A stretch of 64,000 bases of DNA from Domibacillus sp. PGB-M46 (GTDB lineage Bacteria > Bacillota > Bacilli > Bacillales > Domibacillaceae): the NCBI RefSeq assembly GCF_022668875.1, contig NZ_JAKGCR010000002.1:248001-312000 (forward strand), in the 5' to 3' direction. The translations under genes were made by a program, and so were the position numbers. Positions 25,697 to 34,143 of this stretch are shown here, in pieces; within the stretch, counting starts at the first letter, position 1; the number at the start of each line of letters is the position of its first letter. The notes under the pieces are model-generated. The model was not told where the DNA came from. It did not search any database and saw only the letters and a program-made list of their open reading frames with translations.

Positions 25697-25891
25697 TTAT
25701 GCATGTTTCCGGAAGATTCTTGCTTCTGCGTATACAGCGCATTTCGAGCAGACACTTCGCTTTCGATTGTGCTGATTCACTTGAAACAGTGGCTCTCCTT
25801 TTGTTTTACATAAAGCACATTTTGACTTCCCCAGCCGGTTTACCACATGATACGTAATCGATTGTAAGTATGTAAGGTTGCTCGTTTTCAC
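25697..25891 (-). CDS. Small zinc-ribbon-like protein, 64 aa
   Basis: GTG start nine bases after AGGAGG (an ATG overlapping the site is in frame but unlikely). Seen: two CxxC pairs, CALC and CSKC, about 20 residues apart, in a basic protein with KTSNLTYLQSITYHVVNRLG at the N-terminus. This suggests a small zinc-binding, perhaps nucleic-acid-binding, protein. Family not recognised. Confidence 0.55.
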   Translation of the reverse strand: MKTSNLTYLQSITYHVVNRLGKSKCALCKTKGEPLFQVNQHNRKRSVCSKCAVYAEARIFRKHA

Positions 25892-26165
25892 AATAATCAT
25901 CCTCCTTTTTTAATTATTTCGCTAGAATACAAGATTTACCTGTAAAAATCGTTCATCAAATGCCGACAAAAAGCGCATTCCGAAAAGGCCGCGCTCCCTT
26001 TTCTGTCTTTTTTTGTCTTCTTGCAGCGCATTCAAAACAAGGGGCATCTGCCATTGCTGCCTGCCGCAAGAAACATTCTTAAACGTGCAGCATCCTTCTT
26101 AAAAAATATGCAAAACCGTTTCATATAATAACTTGCGATAATGGGCATACTATATTTAAGAAGCT

Positions 26166-26339
26166 TTAAAAAGCGGTCCAATCGAGAACGTGCCGGCCTG
26201 TTCGGATGTACGCCGCTGCCATAATCAGCTCAGATATCAAGTAAAATATTCCAATTATTTTTTCTACCTGCACTGCCTCGCTCAAAAAGATGTGAATCAA
26301 ATGCCGTTTTATCTGTTTTGCCAAGCATGTTCCTACCAT
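26166..26339 (-). CDS. Possible small membrane protein, 57 aa
   Basis: Frame MVGTCLAKQIKRHLIHIFLS then VEKIIGIFYLISELIMAAAY and IRTGRHVLDWTAF. It has one clear hydrophobic span and protein-like codon use, but no convincing ribosome binding site. It lies in the otherwise empty stretch 25892-26425. Low confidence. Confidence 0.35.
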   Translation of the reverse strand: MVGTCLAKQIKRHLIHIFLSEAVQVEKIIGIFYLISELIMAAAYIRTGRHVLDWTAF

Positions 26340-26425
26340 TCTTATGGTCAAAGATGACTTTCTTTATAGAGAACTATATAATGAATTTAATTCTTAATAA
26401 AGAACAAAAAGGGGGTTTGTCAGCA

Positions 26426-27007
26426 ATGCGACAATGCGTAGACGATACATTTTTTGTGCACGATTTAAAAAACGAATTAAAACCTATTTTATCCAGCCGC
26501 CGGGAGATCGTTTTTGTGTGCATAGGCACGGACCGGTCGGCCGGTGACAGCTATGGTCCTTTCGTCGGTTTTAAATTAAAACAAACCTTTTCCCTCCGTA
26601 AATACACGCATGTTTCTGTGTATGGGTGTCTGGATCACCCAGTTCATGCTAAAAATTTAGCCGAAACGGTTGAACAGATCCGGCAGCAGCATGCAAATCC
26701 GCTTATTATCGCGATTGACGCCTGCCTTGGGTCCGCTGCTAACATCGGCACCGTCAGCTTAGAACAAGGGGCCTTAAAACCTGGGGCCGGCGTTCAAAAA
26801 GACCTGCCGCCAATCGGCGATTACCATATTTCCGGGATTGTTAATGTCGGCGGTTTTCTTCCGATTCAGGTACTTCAAGGCACACGTCTTTCACTTGTTT
26901 ACAAAATGGCCAATAAAACGGCTGATTTTATTACGCGGGCACTTGTAGAACTAGAGTATGAAAAGAAACGGACAACTGTTGCTGCCCATGAAAAAAGGTG
27001 CGTATAA
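26426..27007 (+). CDS. yyaC: Spore protease-like protein YyaC
   Basis: 193-residue YyaC (DUF1256) protein, related in fold to the germination protease Gpr. Seen: VFVCIGTDRSAGDSYGPFVG near residue 30, CLDHPVHAKNL, IIAIDACLGSAANIGTVSLE, then KDLPPIGDYHISGIVNVGGF, all conserved in the family. GGGGG precedes the chosen ATG; a longer reading upstream lacks a site. Made during sporulation in B. subtilis; the substrate is not established. Followed by a terminator shared with the next convergent gene. Confidence 0.9.
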   Translation: MRQCVDDTFFVHDLKNELKPILSSRREIVFVCIGTDRSAGDSYGPFVGFKLKQTFSLRKYTHVSVYGCLDHPVHAKNLAETVEQIRQQHANPLIIAIDACLGSAANIGTVSLEQGALKPGAGVQKDLPPIGDYHISGIVNVGGFLPIQVLQGTRLSLVYKMANKTADFITRALVELEYEKKRTTVAAHEKRCV

Positions 27008-27020
27008 CACGCACCTTTTT
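26994..27020. terminator. Bidirectional terminator after yyaC
   Basis: AAAAAGGTGCGT and ACGCACCTTTTT form a 12-bp stem with a 3-base loop overlapping both convergent stops. Confidence 0.8.
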
Positions 27021-27381
27021 ATCTGAAACGCTGAATTTCATCCGGTTCGTCCTCTTTCCGGTCTGTTAAAATCCCCATCTGCTCAATATGCTGTTTTGCT
27101 GCTTGGTCTCCCAACAAATAAATCAGAGAATAAAGAACCCTTTGTGAAGCGTCATAACGGTCATTTTGCGGATCATGGTGATATTCTAAATAAGGAATAT
27201 GTGCACGAACAAACGCCTCCACATCAGCTCCGTATTTATCATCCATTACCGCTTTTAACACATCGGCTTCTTTTGGGGTCGCATGAATAATAAAGCTTGG
27301 GCTGTCTATCGGCTCGGGCAGGATACTTTCACTGTTTAAATCCACATAGTATATCTGCTTTTCCTGTTCCACCTTAATCAT
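27019..27381 (-). CDS. Conserved Bacillus hypothetical protein, 120 aa
   Basis: Soluble acidic protein. Segments PSFIIHATPKEADVLKAVMD, AHIPYLEYHHDPQNDRYDAS and VLYSLIYLLGDQAAKQHIEQ look like a small Bacillaceae family sometimes labelled hydrolase without proof. No catalytic motif is certain, although HIPYLEYHHD is a conspicuous His-rich patch. Convergent with yyaC. Function unknown. Confidence 0.65.
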   Translation of the reverse strand: MIKVEQEKQIYYVDLNSESILPEPIDSPSFIIHATPKEADVLKAVMDDKYGADVEAFVRAHIPYLEYHHDPQNDRYDASQRVLYSLIYLLGDQAAKQHIEQMGILTDRKEDEPDEIQRFR

Positions 27382-27464
27382 CTCCCGCTTTTTTTATCCT
27401 GTACCCCCTGCTCCTCAAACACAAACGAAAAAAGGACACCGTTTGCACATAAGCCGCCGCCCAT

Positions 27465-27938
27465 TTACATGATTTTATTATCCCAGTTCTCCTCCAGCAG
27501 CTTTTTTAGCCAGGTTATGTTTTCATGACCAATCTTTTCGGCAATCTCTTTTTCTACTTGCTGCTTCACCTCAATGATCCCCCTGCAAAAAGTGCTGCCT
27601 TTGTCCTTGAGTGCCAGCATTTTGTCACGCTCATTTTTTTGTATCGTTTTGTCATCAATATAGTTTTTTTCAATCAGCCCTTTAGCACATCGATGAACGG
27701 CCTGGCGTGAAATATTCATTTTTCTTGCAGCACCGGCGATGGTTTCCGGCTGCTACTCAAGCAGGCTGAGTAAGTGGGACTCTGCCAGTGTCACATCTTC
27801 CCTGCCTGACTTTTGCCACAGCATTCGAACCTTTTGGCGGAGCAGCAAGTGTTTGTCACTCAGCAAATCCGGTAAATAACTCTTTCTGTTTGCTCTTCCT
27901 CTGCAGCTGCTTGTAGTCGGCCCTATTGTTAGAGCCAT
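27465..27938 (-). pseudogene. MarR-like regulator interrupted by a stop codon
   Basis: One continuous frame broken by a single TAG near 27751. Before it: YLPDLLSDKHLLLRQKVRML, WQKSGREDVTLAESHLLSLLE; after it: QPETIAGAARKMNISRQAVH, RCAKGLIEKNYI and a C-terminal helix. Joined, this is a MarR-type winged-helix protein in which the stop falls just before the recognition helix. An internal ATG could still express the C-terminal 84 residues. It lies next to a divergent SDR gene that it may once have controlled. Confidence 0.7.
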
Positions 27939-28071
27939 TTTTTTGAAACTGTATGCCGGAAAAATTGCGTTAGCTTAATCTGCTGTGTTTTTTCTGTTCC
28001 ACTTTAATGTTTTACTGCCTGTAAAGAGGGAACGTCAAAAGAAACACGTTCTTTTAACAGGAGGCATACAT

Positions 28072-28857
28072 ATGGAAAAAACCATCTTCATCACGGGCGC
28101 AGGAACAGGGCTCGGACGAGGAGCTGCGATCGGCCTGGCCCAAGCCGGCCATCGTGTAATCGCGGCCACTGAAATTACCGCCCAAAAAACGGACCTGCTT
28201 CAGGAAGTTCAGGAGCAGGGCCTTGATATCGATGTAATTAAGCTTGATATTACCAACCCGCGTGATACTGCCCAGATTGCGGACTATGATTTTGACATTT
28301 TCGTTGCCAATGCGGCGATTAACGAAGGTGGCCCGCTTGCCGAAGTGCCAATGGACCGCTTTCGGGCCTTGTTTGAAGTAAATGTTTTTGCGACGCTCGA
28401 AACCGTTCAGATCGCAGCCCGACAGCTGGTCCAGCGCGGCAAGGGCAAAATTGTGTTTATGAGCTCCATGGCCGGTATTTCAGCCACACCCTATGTAGGT
28501 CCTTACACCGCGACCAAGCATGCGATTGAAGGGGTTGCTCAAACGCTGCAGGCGGAATTGAAGGAATTCGGCGTGCAGGTGGCGACGATCAACCCTGGAG
28601 CGTATGCAACCGGCTTTAACGACCGAAGCGCTGAAGAAAAATGGAAATGGTTCAATGAAGAAACGCATTTTACCCGGAAAGAGGATATGAAACGGCAGGA
28701 AGAAGCCCTGAAGAACCAATTTGATCCAGCGGATATGATTGCCAAGATGGTAGAAATTATACCGGCGGATCATCATAAATTCCGCACTGTTCACCCGAAG
28801 GAAACAGAAGACCAGCTAAAGAAAACCGAACAAGCACGCTGGGAAATGGACATTTAA
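28072..28857 (+). CDS. Short-chain dehydrogenase/reductase (SDR)
   Basis: 261-residue classical SDR. Seen: cofactor motif ITGAGTGLGRGAAIG at about 5-19, NAAINEGG at 82-89 in place of NNAG, the catalytic Ser in FMSSMAG, and YTATKHA with the YxxxK pair. An Asp/Thr-rich segment after strand 2 (ATEITAQKTDLL) does not settle NAD versus NADP. AGGAGG precedes the ATG. Substrate unknown. A terminator follows directly. The divergent neighbour is a broken MarR regulator. Confidence 0.88.
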   Translation: MEKTIFITGAGTGLGRGAAIGLAQAGHRVIAATEITAQKTDLLQEVQEQGLDIDVIKLDITNPRDTAQIADYDFDIFVANAAINEGGPLAEVPMDRFRALFEVNVFATLETVQIAARQLVQRGKGKIVFMSSMAGISATPYVGPYTATKHAIEGVAQTLQAELKEFGVQVATINPGAYATGFNDRSAEEKWKWFNEETHFTRKEDMKRQEEALKNQFDPADMIAKMVEIIPADHHKFRTVHPKETEDQLKKTEQARWEMDI

Positions 28858-28863
28858 TGAGTC

Positions 28864-28894
28864 AAAAAAGCGGATGCTTTTCCGCTTCTTTTTT
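28864..28894 (+). terminator. Terminator of the SDR gene
   Basis: AAAAAGCGGA and TCCGCTTCTTTTTT form the stem with a short loop. Confidence 0.8.
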
Positions 28895-28988
28895 GTGAAA
28901 TTTTTTCTTAAAGGGAAAGGGTTGTTTTTTCCTCGTCTGGACGGGTAACATAAACATATCCATTATGGAAACAAAGGAGTGCGTAACA

Positions 28989-29822
28989 ATGGTCATTAAA
29001 CAAAGCCAGGGTATCCAGCTGCACGATTTTAATAACCTGACAAAATCGCTCAGCTTTAATATGTACGATATTTGCTGGACAAAAACAAAAGAAGAACGAA
29101 AAGCGTACATTGAATATATCGATGAACAATACAACGCAGACCGGCTGACAGAAATTTTAAAAAAGGTAACTGATATTATCGGCGCTCATGTATTAAACAT
29201 TGCCAAGCAGGATTATATCCCGCAGGGCGCAAGCGTAACGATGCTTATTTCAGAAGGGCCTGTTCACCCAGACTCGCGCGGGGAATCACAGGAAGAGTCA
29301 CCAGGTCCCCTGCCTGACACGGTCGTGATGGCGCTTGATAAAAGCCATATTACCGTTCATACGTATCCGGAGTATCATCCAAACGAAGGAATCTCCACAT
29401 TCCGGGCTGATATCGATGTATCCACCTGCGGCGAAATCTCTCCGCTAAAAGCACTCAACTACCTTATTCATTCATTTGATACAGACATTATGACGATGGA
29501 TTACCGCGTGCGCGGTTTTACGCGTGATATTAACGGCAATAAGCTGTTTATTGATCACGATATTAATTCCATTCAAAACTACATTCCGAAGGATGTAAAA
29601 GATCTGTATCATATGATTGATGTGAACATTTATCAGGAAAATATTTTCCATACAAAATGTAAGCTGCGCGAATTTGACCTGGATAACTATTTGTTCGGTC
29701 ATACAAAAAACGATTTAGACAAAGAAGAAATTAAAAATATTACCGAAAAGCTTCATCATGAAATGGATGAAATTTTTTACGGAAAAAATATCGTCCGCGA
29801 TGCAGATATTGAATCTGAATAA
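28989..29822 (+). CDS. speD: S-adenosylmethionine decarboxylase, E. coli type
   Basis: 277 aa, the large class-1A proenzyme of bacterial SpeD. It self-cleaves at Lys-Ser to make a pyruvoyl group and supplies decarboxylated SAM for spermidine synthesis. Seen: [13 protein letters not shown] with the cleavage Ser at residue 119, followed by [20 protein letters not shown] and the [20 protein letters not shown] stretch. Start chosen at the ATG after AAAGGAG; an ATG 24 bases upstream is in frame. B. subtilis carries the short 126-residue form instead, so this is an unusual type for the group. No speE adjacent. Confidence 0.92.
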   Translation: MVIKQSQGIQLHDFNNLTKSLSFNMYDICWTKTKEERKAYIEYIDEQYNADRLTEILKKVTDIIGAHVLNIAKQDYIPQGASVTMLISEGPVHPDSRGESQEESPGPLPDTVVMALDKSHITVHTYPEYHPNEGISTFRADIDVSTCGEISPLKALNYLIHSFDTDIMTMDYRVRGFTRDINGNKLFIDHDINSIQNYIPKDVKDLYHMIDVNIYQENIFHTKCKLREFDLDNYLFGHTKNDLDKEEIKNITEKLHHEMDEIFYGKNIVRDADIESE

Positions 29823-29824
29823 AA

Positions 29825-29861
29825 TAGCCCGGGCCCTCCTTGGTAAGGGAGGGCTTTTTTA
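29825..29861 (+). terminator. Terminator of speD
   Basis: GCCCTCC/GGGAGGGC stem followed by six T. Confidence 0.85.
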
Positions 29862-30026
29862 AGTGTTACCGCTTCATTGGTTTAAAGTACCGGTAAATGC
29901 GGTCGGGCTTTTTTCCTGATTCCTATTTTTCTTTACCCTATTGCCAAACTCAAAAAAGGTTACCTGTTTAATGCCGATAAAGCCAAACAGGTCCCTTTTT
30001 ATCAATACTTGGTGCGTATTATTGAG

Positions 30027-30296
30027 CTAAAACCGTGGGTAATATGCCAGGCCTTTCATCGTTGATACACAAACCGCCGATTCTCCTGCCAGAAGCCCTT
30101 CCGGGAAAAGTCCAAGCCCGTCACGATACGCAAAGTTTGCTGCAAACATTTGGTTAATAAAGCCAAGCAGCATGGTCCGCGACCTTCCCCACCAGGATCG
30201 GGTAAACAAACACAAGCTTATCTGCCAAGGTGATCAGCTTTCTGTAGGAGCCCAGGTTCGGATCCTTATGTAGATCTTCACGCCGCTTTGTTTCAT
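30027..30296 (-). pseudogene. Remnant of an NAD(P)H quinone oxidoreductase (YwrO/KefF type)
   Basis: Two overlapping frames give adjacent pieces of a flavodoxin-like NAD(P)H dehydrogenase: REDLHKDPNLGSYRKLITLA, DKLVFVYP, then after a frameshift near 30190 WWGRSRTMLLGFINQMFAAN, FAYRDGLGLFPEGLL and SAVCVSTMKGLAYY. The N-terminal flavin-binding start and the C-terminus are missing. The nearby plus-strand MarR fragment suggests a decayed divergent regulator-reductase pair. The stretch 29862-30026 to its left holds no gene. Confidence 0.7.
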
Positions 30297-30317
30297 TAAA
30301 TAGTAAAGCTGGATTAA

Positions 30318-30524
30318 AGTTGGCTGATTGAACGAAGAGAAAACGAAAAAGACCGTAGAAAACAGTTCATTCACTTATCAGCGGACGGACGAGCCATGCT
30401 GGATAAAGTGTTTAAGCAAATTCGCGCACGATTTTTGGAACGAGTTGGAGACGTATCAAACGACAAAGTGGATACGTTCGCTCATGCGCTTGATGTTCTT
30501 CAGAAATATGTTTTTTGTGAATAA
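30318..30524 (+). pseudogene. C-terminal remnant of a MarR-family regulator
   Basis: Frame without any start codon: SWLIERRENEKDRRKQFIHL, SADGRAMLDKVFKQIRARFL, ERVGDVSNDKVDTFAHALDV and a stop. This is the wing and C-terminal dimerisation helix of a MarR protein (the DRR-x-x-x-HL wing is diagnostic). The N-terminal half is absent; a stop precedes the fragment. It faces away from the quinone-reductase remnant. Confidence 0.7.
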
Positions 30525-30655
30525 AAACTTTTTCGCCAGACCTGCCGCTGTGGAGGGCTGCATCATTTACCAGCACATTGAGATGTGTTTTTATGTTTGA
30601 TTTCTCTCAAAATGGGGCAACCAAATAAGGAATACCGAAAGGAGAGAGATGTTAC

Positions 30656-30985
30656 ATGGCAGACTTAAATCGAAATGAAATTCCAGAAACGCAAGGTCAA
30701 GTAGAAGAAAAAGTACAGTCAATGGGTCAAGATAAAAAAGAAGACATTCTGGCAAGTTTTGATACCTTTAAAAATTACCTTGGCGAGAAAGTGGAAAAAG
30801 GTGAAAAGCTGGGTATGAATGAAGAGCAGCTTGCAAAAACAGCTCAAAAAGTAGCCAATTATCTGGCAGCGCATGAGGAACCGCGCAACCGCGAGGAAAA
30901 ATTGCTTCAAGAGCTTTGGAAAGTCGGAAACGAAGAGCAGCAGCACCAGCTGGCTCATCTGCTCGTTAGACTCGTTCAGCAGTAA
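30656..30985 (+). CDS. DUF3243-family protein (YmfJ-like)
   Basis: 109 aa, related to B. subtilis YmfJ. Seen: a family core ILASFDTFKNYLGEKVEKGE, LGMNEEQLAKTAQKVANYLA and KLLQELWKVGNEEQQHQLAH, with a 25-residue acidic N-terminal extension. All-helical soluble protein, function unknown. GGAGAGAG precedes the ATG. Monocistronic and followed by a strong terminator. Confidence 0.8.
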   Translation: MADLNRNEIPETQGQVEEKVQSMGQDKKEDILASFDTFKNYLGEKVEKGEKLGMNEEQLAKTAQKVANYLAAHEEPRNREEKLLQELWKVGNEEQQHQLAHLLVRLVQQ

Positions 30986-31050
30986 TTCGCCGTTCATTTG
31001 GTCAACGCTTAAAACAGCTCAACGATCTCTAGAGGTACGATTCATGATGT

Positions 31051-31086
31051 AAAAAAGGACTGATATGAATCATATCAGTCCTTTTT
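31051..31086 (+). terminator. Terminator after the DUF3243 gene
   Basis: AAAAAGGACTGATATGA and its complement form a perfect 17-bp stem with T runs on both strands. Confidence 0.88.
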
Positions 31087-31156
31087 CATAGGCGCAGGCT
31101 TTAATATTCCGCTCACCTGTGTATAAGATTTGTTTATTTGTTTATACTAAAAACAC

Positions 31157-31242
31157 GGACTTGTAGCTCAACGGCGAGAGCGGCCAATAGCTTCCTGGAA
31201 TGACTATTGTGTATCTTGCGGGTTCAAATCCCGCCAAGTCCT
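31157..31242 (+). tRNA. tRNA-like gene with an abnormal anticodon arm
   Basis: 86-nt element with perfect acceptor (GGACTTG/CAAGTCC), D stem (GCTC/GAGC, loop AACGGCGA) and T arm (GCGGG-TTCAAAT-CCCGC). The anticodon domain is unusual: the best stem is CAATAG/CTATTG (31185-31190 with 31204-31209), which closes a 13-base loop CTTCCTGGAATGA, and an 8-base variable region follows. A 7-base anticodon loop with U33 cannot be drawn on that stem. Identity cannot be assigned (TCC for Gly would be a guess). It could be a decayed tRNA or a non-translational tRNA-like RNA. Confidence 0.6.
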
Positions 31243-31348
31243 TTCATGAAACGAAAAAGCAAAAAGCTTCCCGGCTGCATTTCTTTACTTTACGGAATAA
31301 GCGGACCCGAGCTGTCTGTTTACCGTATAAAAAACAGGCTGCCTCGGT

Positions 31349-32350
31349 TTATTTTTTTTGTTTACTGACAGAATTCCTGATCATCAATTCCGTATTTACA
31401 AAAATCCGTTCCCCTGTTTCTGCCGACCCTTCCATAAGCCCCAAAAGCTTCTTCGCACCTTGAACGCTTATTTTTTCAATCGGACGCTTTACAGTCGTTA
31501 AGCTTGGCGTTGTATATTGGGAAAAGCCAATATCATCGAAGCCAACAATGGAGATATCGTCCGGCACTTTTAGTCCATGCGCAAACACGGCATTCATTGC
31601 GCCGATCGCCATATCGTCATTGGAACAAAAAACGGCCGTCGGCGGGTCCATCTGTGCCAGAAGCCGTTCCATTGCCGCATAACCGCTCCGCATATCATAG
31701 CTTCCGCATTCAATATAATGGCGCTCAACAGGAAGCTGATGGCGAATAAGCGCTTCCATATATCCTTCTTTCCGCTCTACGGTCGACTTAAATCCTTTCA
31801 TCCCCTTGATAATCGCAATTTTTGTATGGCCGTTTTGAATTAAATGCTCCACCGCCTGAAATGACCCTTCCCGGTCGTTGGACAAAATATTGATCGCTTT
31901 TTGTTCCTCGACCTGCCGGTTCAAGACCACAAGCGGGATTTTTTGCTGCAGAACATGATATACAAACGTGTTGTCCACTTCACTTTGGCTCATTAAAATA
32001 ATTCCATCAAACCGCAGCTTTGTAATAGACGCATAATCTTTATAATCATCGATCCCGCGCACAAACAAGTTGAATTCCTCGCCAATTACACTGTTTACTC
32101 CTTTTACCGTTTCGGCAAAAAAGCTTGGCGACGTTCCCGTTGAAATGCTCGTAAAAAACAAGCCTATCGTATACGATTTTTTTAGAACAAGGCTTTTAGC
32201 ACTGTAGTTGGGTGTATAGTTCAGCTGGGCGGCTAAATCCAGTATCTTTTTCCGCGTATCCTCCTTGATCAATACACTGTTATTCAGCGCTCTTGAAACA
32301 GTGGTATGGGATACGTTTGCGAGTTTTGCGATATCTTTAATCGTGACCAT
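31349..32350 (-). CDS. LacI-family transcriptional regulator
   Basis: 333 aa. Seen: the N-terminal LacI helix-turn-helix VTIKDIAKLANVSHTTVSRA then LNNSVLIKEDTRKKI, the hinge LNYTPNYSAKSL, and a periplasmic-binding-protein-like effector domain (SIVGFDDIGFSQYTTPSLTT near the C-terminus). Start at the ATG after AAAGGG; a GTG 9 bases earlier is possible. It lies downstream of a GPH sugar symporter on the same strand, and the palindromes upstream of that gene are good operator candidates. The effector is probably a sugar or glycoside. Confidence 0.9.
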   Translation of the reverse strand: MVTIKDIAKLANVSHTTVSRALNNSVLIKEDTRKKILDLAAQLNYTPNYSAKSLVLKKSYTIGLFFTSISTGTSPSFFAETVKGVNSVIGEEFNLFVRGIDDYKDYASITKLRFDGIILMSQSEVDNTFVYHVLQQKIPLVVLNRQVEEQKAINILSNDREGSFQAVEHLIQNGHTKIAIIKGMKGFKSTVERKEGYMEALIRHQLPVERHYIECGSYDMRSGYAAMERLLAQMDPPTAVFCSNDDMAIGAMNAVFAHGLKVPDDISIVGFDDIGFSQYTTPSLTTVKRPIEKISVQGAKKLLGLMEGSAETGERIFVNTELMIRNSVSKQKK

Positions 32351-32427
32351 TCCATTCACCCTTTAGAACTCAAGATTTACTCCCTCTAATAGTACCATAG
32401 CCGTTCCCCCAGCACCTTACATCCCCA

Positions 32428-33816
32428 TTATATTTTTGCTTCAAGATCTTTAATAATCTGCGCATGCTTTTCATCCGTAAGCTTGTACATAAATCCAATG
32501 ATTAAAACCGCAATAGTCAGCGCTACGGCCGGATAAAGCGTCAGCATCCCTTTAATGCCGAGCAGCGTACCAGCTGACTGCGCCACATTTGGCACATAGC
32601 CGACCAGTGTTAAACTCATACCGGATAAAAAACCAGCCAGAGACTGGGCAAGCTTGCGTGAAAAGTTAAACAACGAGTATGTAGTCGCTTCTTTCCGTTC
32701 TCCCGAAACCCATTCGCCATAATCGATAATATCGGAAACAAGCGCCCACGTAATACCGTTCGGAATGCTGATTCCGATAAACGCAATCGCAGATAAGATG
32801 GTAAATGAGTAAATGTTCGTCGGAATAAAAAAGTTCAGCAAATCGGCTGCAATACAAATGCCGAACCCAAGCATGGCCGTCCGCTTTTTCCCAAACCGGG
32901 CTACAAGCTTCGGCATTAAGATCACACCTAGAAAGGAAGAGCCGATAATAATAAAGCTCATGTTGGCAACGAGTGTCACATTGCCTAAGTTATATTCTGC
33001 AAAATACACAAGCAATGCTGATTTGATATTATAAGCAGAAATAGAGAAAATTGTCATCAAGATCAGTGTCAAAAGCGGCTTGTTCGTAACGAACGTTTTG
33101 ATAATTGACTTAAACGACAGCTTTTCTTTTGGCCCTCCTTTTACGACGATGCGCTCTTTTGTATTCCGGTAACAAATGAAAAATCCAATAATGCCGATAA
33201 CCGACATAATCCCCATTACAACTGGATAGCCGACTTCCGCACGGTCAAACTGCACAATCAGCGGCATCACAATTACACTTGTAATGAGCAGGGCGCCTAG
33301 GGAACCAATTTGACGGAATGTGGCAAGAGACGTCCGCTCCTCCGCATTTTGCGTAATGGCCGCACCTAGCGAGCCGTACGGAATATTTGTAAACGAATAA
33401 GCAACGCCCCACATCATGTAAATAGCATATGCATACGCAAGCTTGCCTGCGGGCGGTACAGATGGCGAGATAAAAAGCAGTACGGTTACAACGGCAAGTG
33501 CTAAGCTGCCGAATAAAAGATACGGCCGAAATTTTCCACGCCTGCCGATGTTTTTTCGATAATCAATCGAGGAGCCGACAAGCGGGTCCATAACTGCATT
33601 AAACAATTTGCTGACCAGAAAAATAGTGCCTGCTGCAGCGGCTGAAATACCGGCTACATCCGTTAAAAATTTCAACAAATATAACTGGCCTAAATCGAAC
33701 ATAAAACCGTTTCCAAAATCGCCCATGCCATAAGAAACCTTTTCTTTTAAACTCAGCTTTTCCTTTTTGGTCTCCTGTCCTTTCGGCGCAGGATCAGCTG
33801 CAAAAACAGTACTCAT
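32428..33816 (-). CDS. GPH-family sugar:cation symporter
   Basis: 462-residue transporter of the glycoside-pentoside-hexuronide (MelB/XynP) family of the major facilitator superfamily. Twelve hydrophobic segments. Seen: KVSYGMGDFGNGFMFDLGQL near the N-terminus and MDPLVGSSIDYRKNIGRRGK with the Asp residues that bind the cation in MelB relatives, then NIPYGSLGAAIT. The second of two tandem ATGs, six bases after AGGAGG, is taken as start. Substrate unknown: no glycosidase accompanies it. Followed by the LacI gene in the same direction. Confidence 0.88.
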   Translation of the reverse strand: MSTVFAADPAPKGQETKKEKLSLKEKVSYGMGDFGNGFMFDLGQLYLLKFLTDVAGISAAAAGTIFLVSKLFNAVMDPLVGSSIDYRKNIGRRGKFRPYLLFGSLALAVVTVLLFISPSVPPAGKLAYAYAIYMMWGVAYSFTNIPYGSLGAAITQNAEERTSLATFRQIGSLGALLITSVIVMPLIVQFDRAEVGYPVVMGIMSVIGIIGFFICYRNTKERIVVKGGPKEKLSFKSIIKTFVTNKPLLTLILMTIFSISAYNIKSALLVYFAEYNLGNVTLVANMSFIIIGSSFLGVILMPKLVARFGKKRTAMLGFGICIAADLLNFFIPTNIYSFTILSAIAFIGISIPNGITWALVSDIIDYGEWVSGERKEATTYSLFNFSRKLAQSLAGFLSGMSLTLVGYVPNVAQSAGTLLGIKGMLTLYPAVALTIAVLIIGFMYKLTDEKHAQIIKDLEAKI

Positions 33817-33888
33817 CATAACCCTCCTGTGCATTGAAGTGATTGCTTGAAATCTGCTATACTGGAGACAAATATTTTTTCAAAAGGG

Positions 33889-33925
33889 CTTTCTATTCTT
33901 GGTTTGGCGACTGGCGAATAGAAAG
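33889..33925 (-). promoter_or_regulatory. Hairpin in the symporter leader
   Basis: CTTTCTATTC and GAATAGAAAG form a perfect 10-bp stem with a 17-base loop, 75 bases upstream of the symporter start and downstream of the operator. Without a T run it is not a simple terminator; it may stabilise the leader or bind a regulator. Confidence 0.4.
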
Positions 33926-34040
33926 TCTTTCCTCCCCACAATACTAAAACGCTTACAAAAAGACGATACTTATTTTCTGTTGCCTTATGATGTTTGACCT
34001 GCGGGCGGCTTTTCACCTCAGCTCCTTTCCTCTTCATCAA

Positions 34041-34058
34041 AATGTTAACGTTAACATT
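34041..34058. promoter_or_regulatory. LacI/CcpA-type palindromic operator 1
   Basis: Perfect 18-bp palindrome AATGTTAACGTTAACATT upstream of the symporter gene. It has the central CG of LacI-family operators and also fits the catabolite-response pattern TGWNANCGNTNWCA. Confidence 0.75.
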
Positions 34059-34127
34059 TTTTCATATCAAACAGAAAGCTTTCAATATGAACCTTAATAT
34101 TGAGCAGAATAACTAAAATCTCTTTTT

Positions 34128-34143
34128 ATGTTAACGTTAACAT
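34128..34143. promoter_or_regulatory. LacI/CcpA-type palindromic operator 2
   Basis: Second copy, ATGTTAACGTTAACAT, with its centre 86 bp from operator 1, close to eight helical turns, which would allow looping by a tetrameric or bridging repressor. Confidence 0.7.

Noticed and set aside
30328-30600. 90-residue plus-strand frame overlapping the MarR remnant
   Set aside because: The neighbouring frame encodes a recognisable MarR wing and C-terminal helix, so this frame is out of phase with the real ancestral coding sequence.
33819-34040. 74-residue frame between the operator and the symporter
   Set aside because: It spans the leader hairpin and the symporter ribosome binding site. More likely an untranslated leader, although an AAAGGAG-GTG start inside it cannot be fully excluded.
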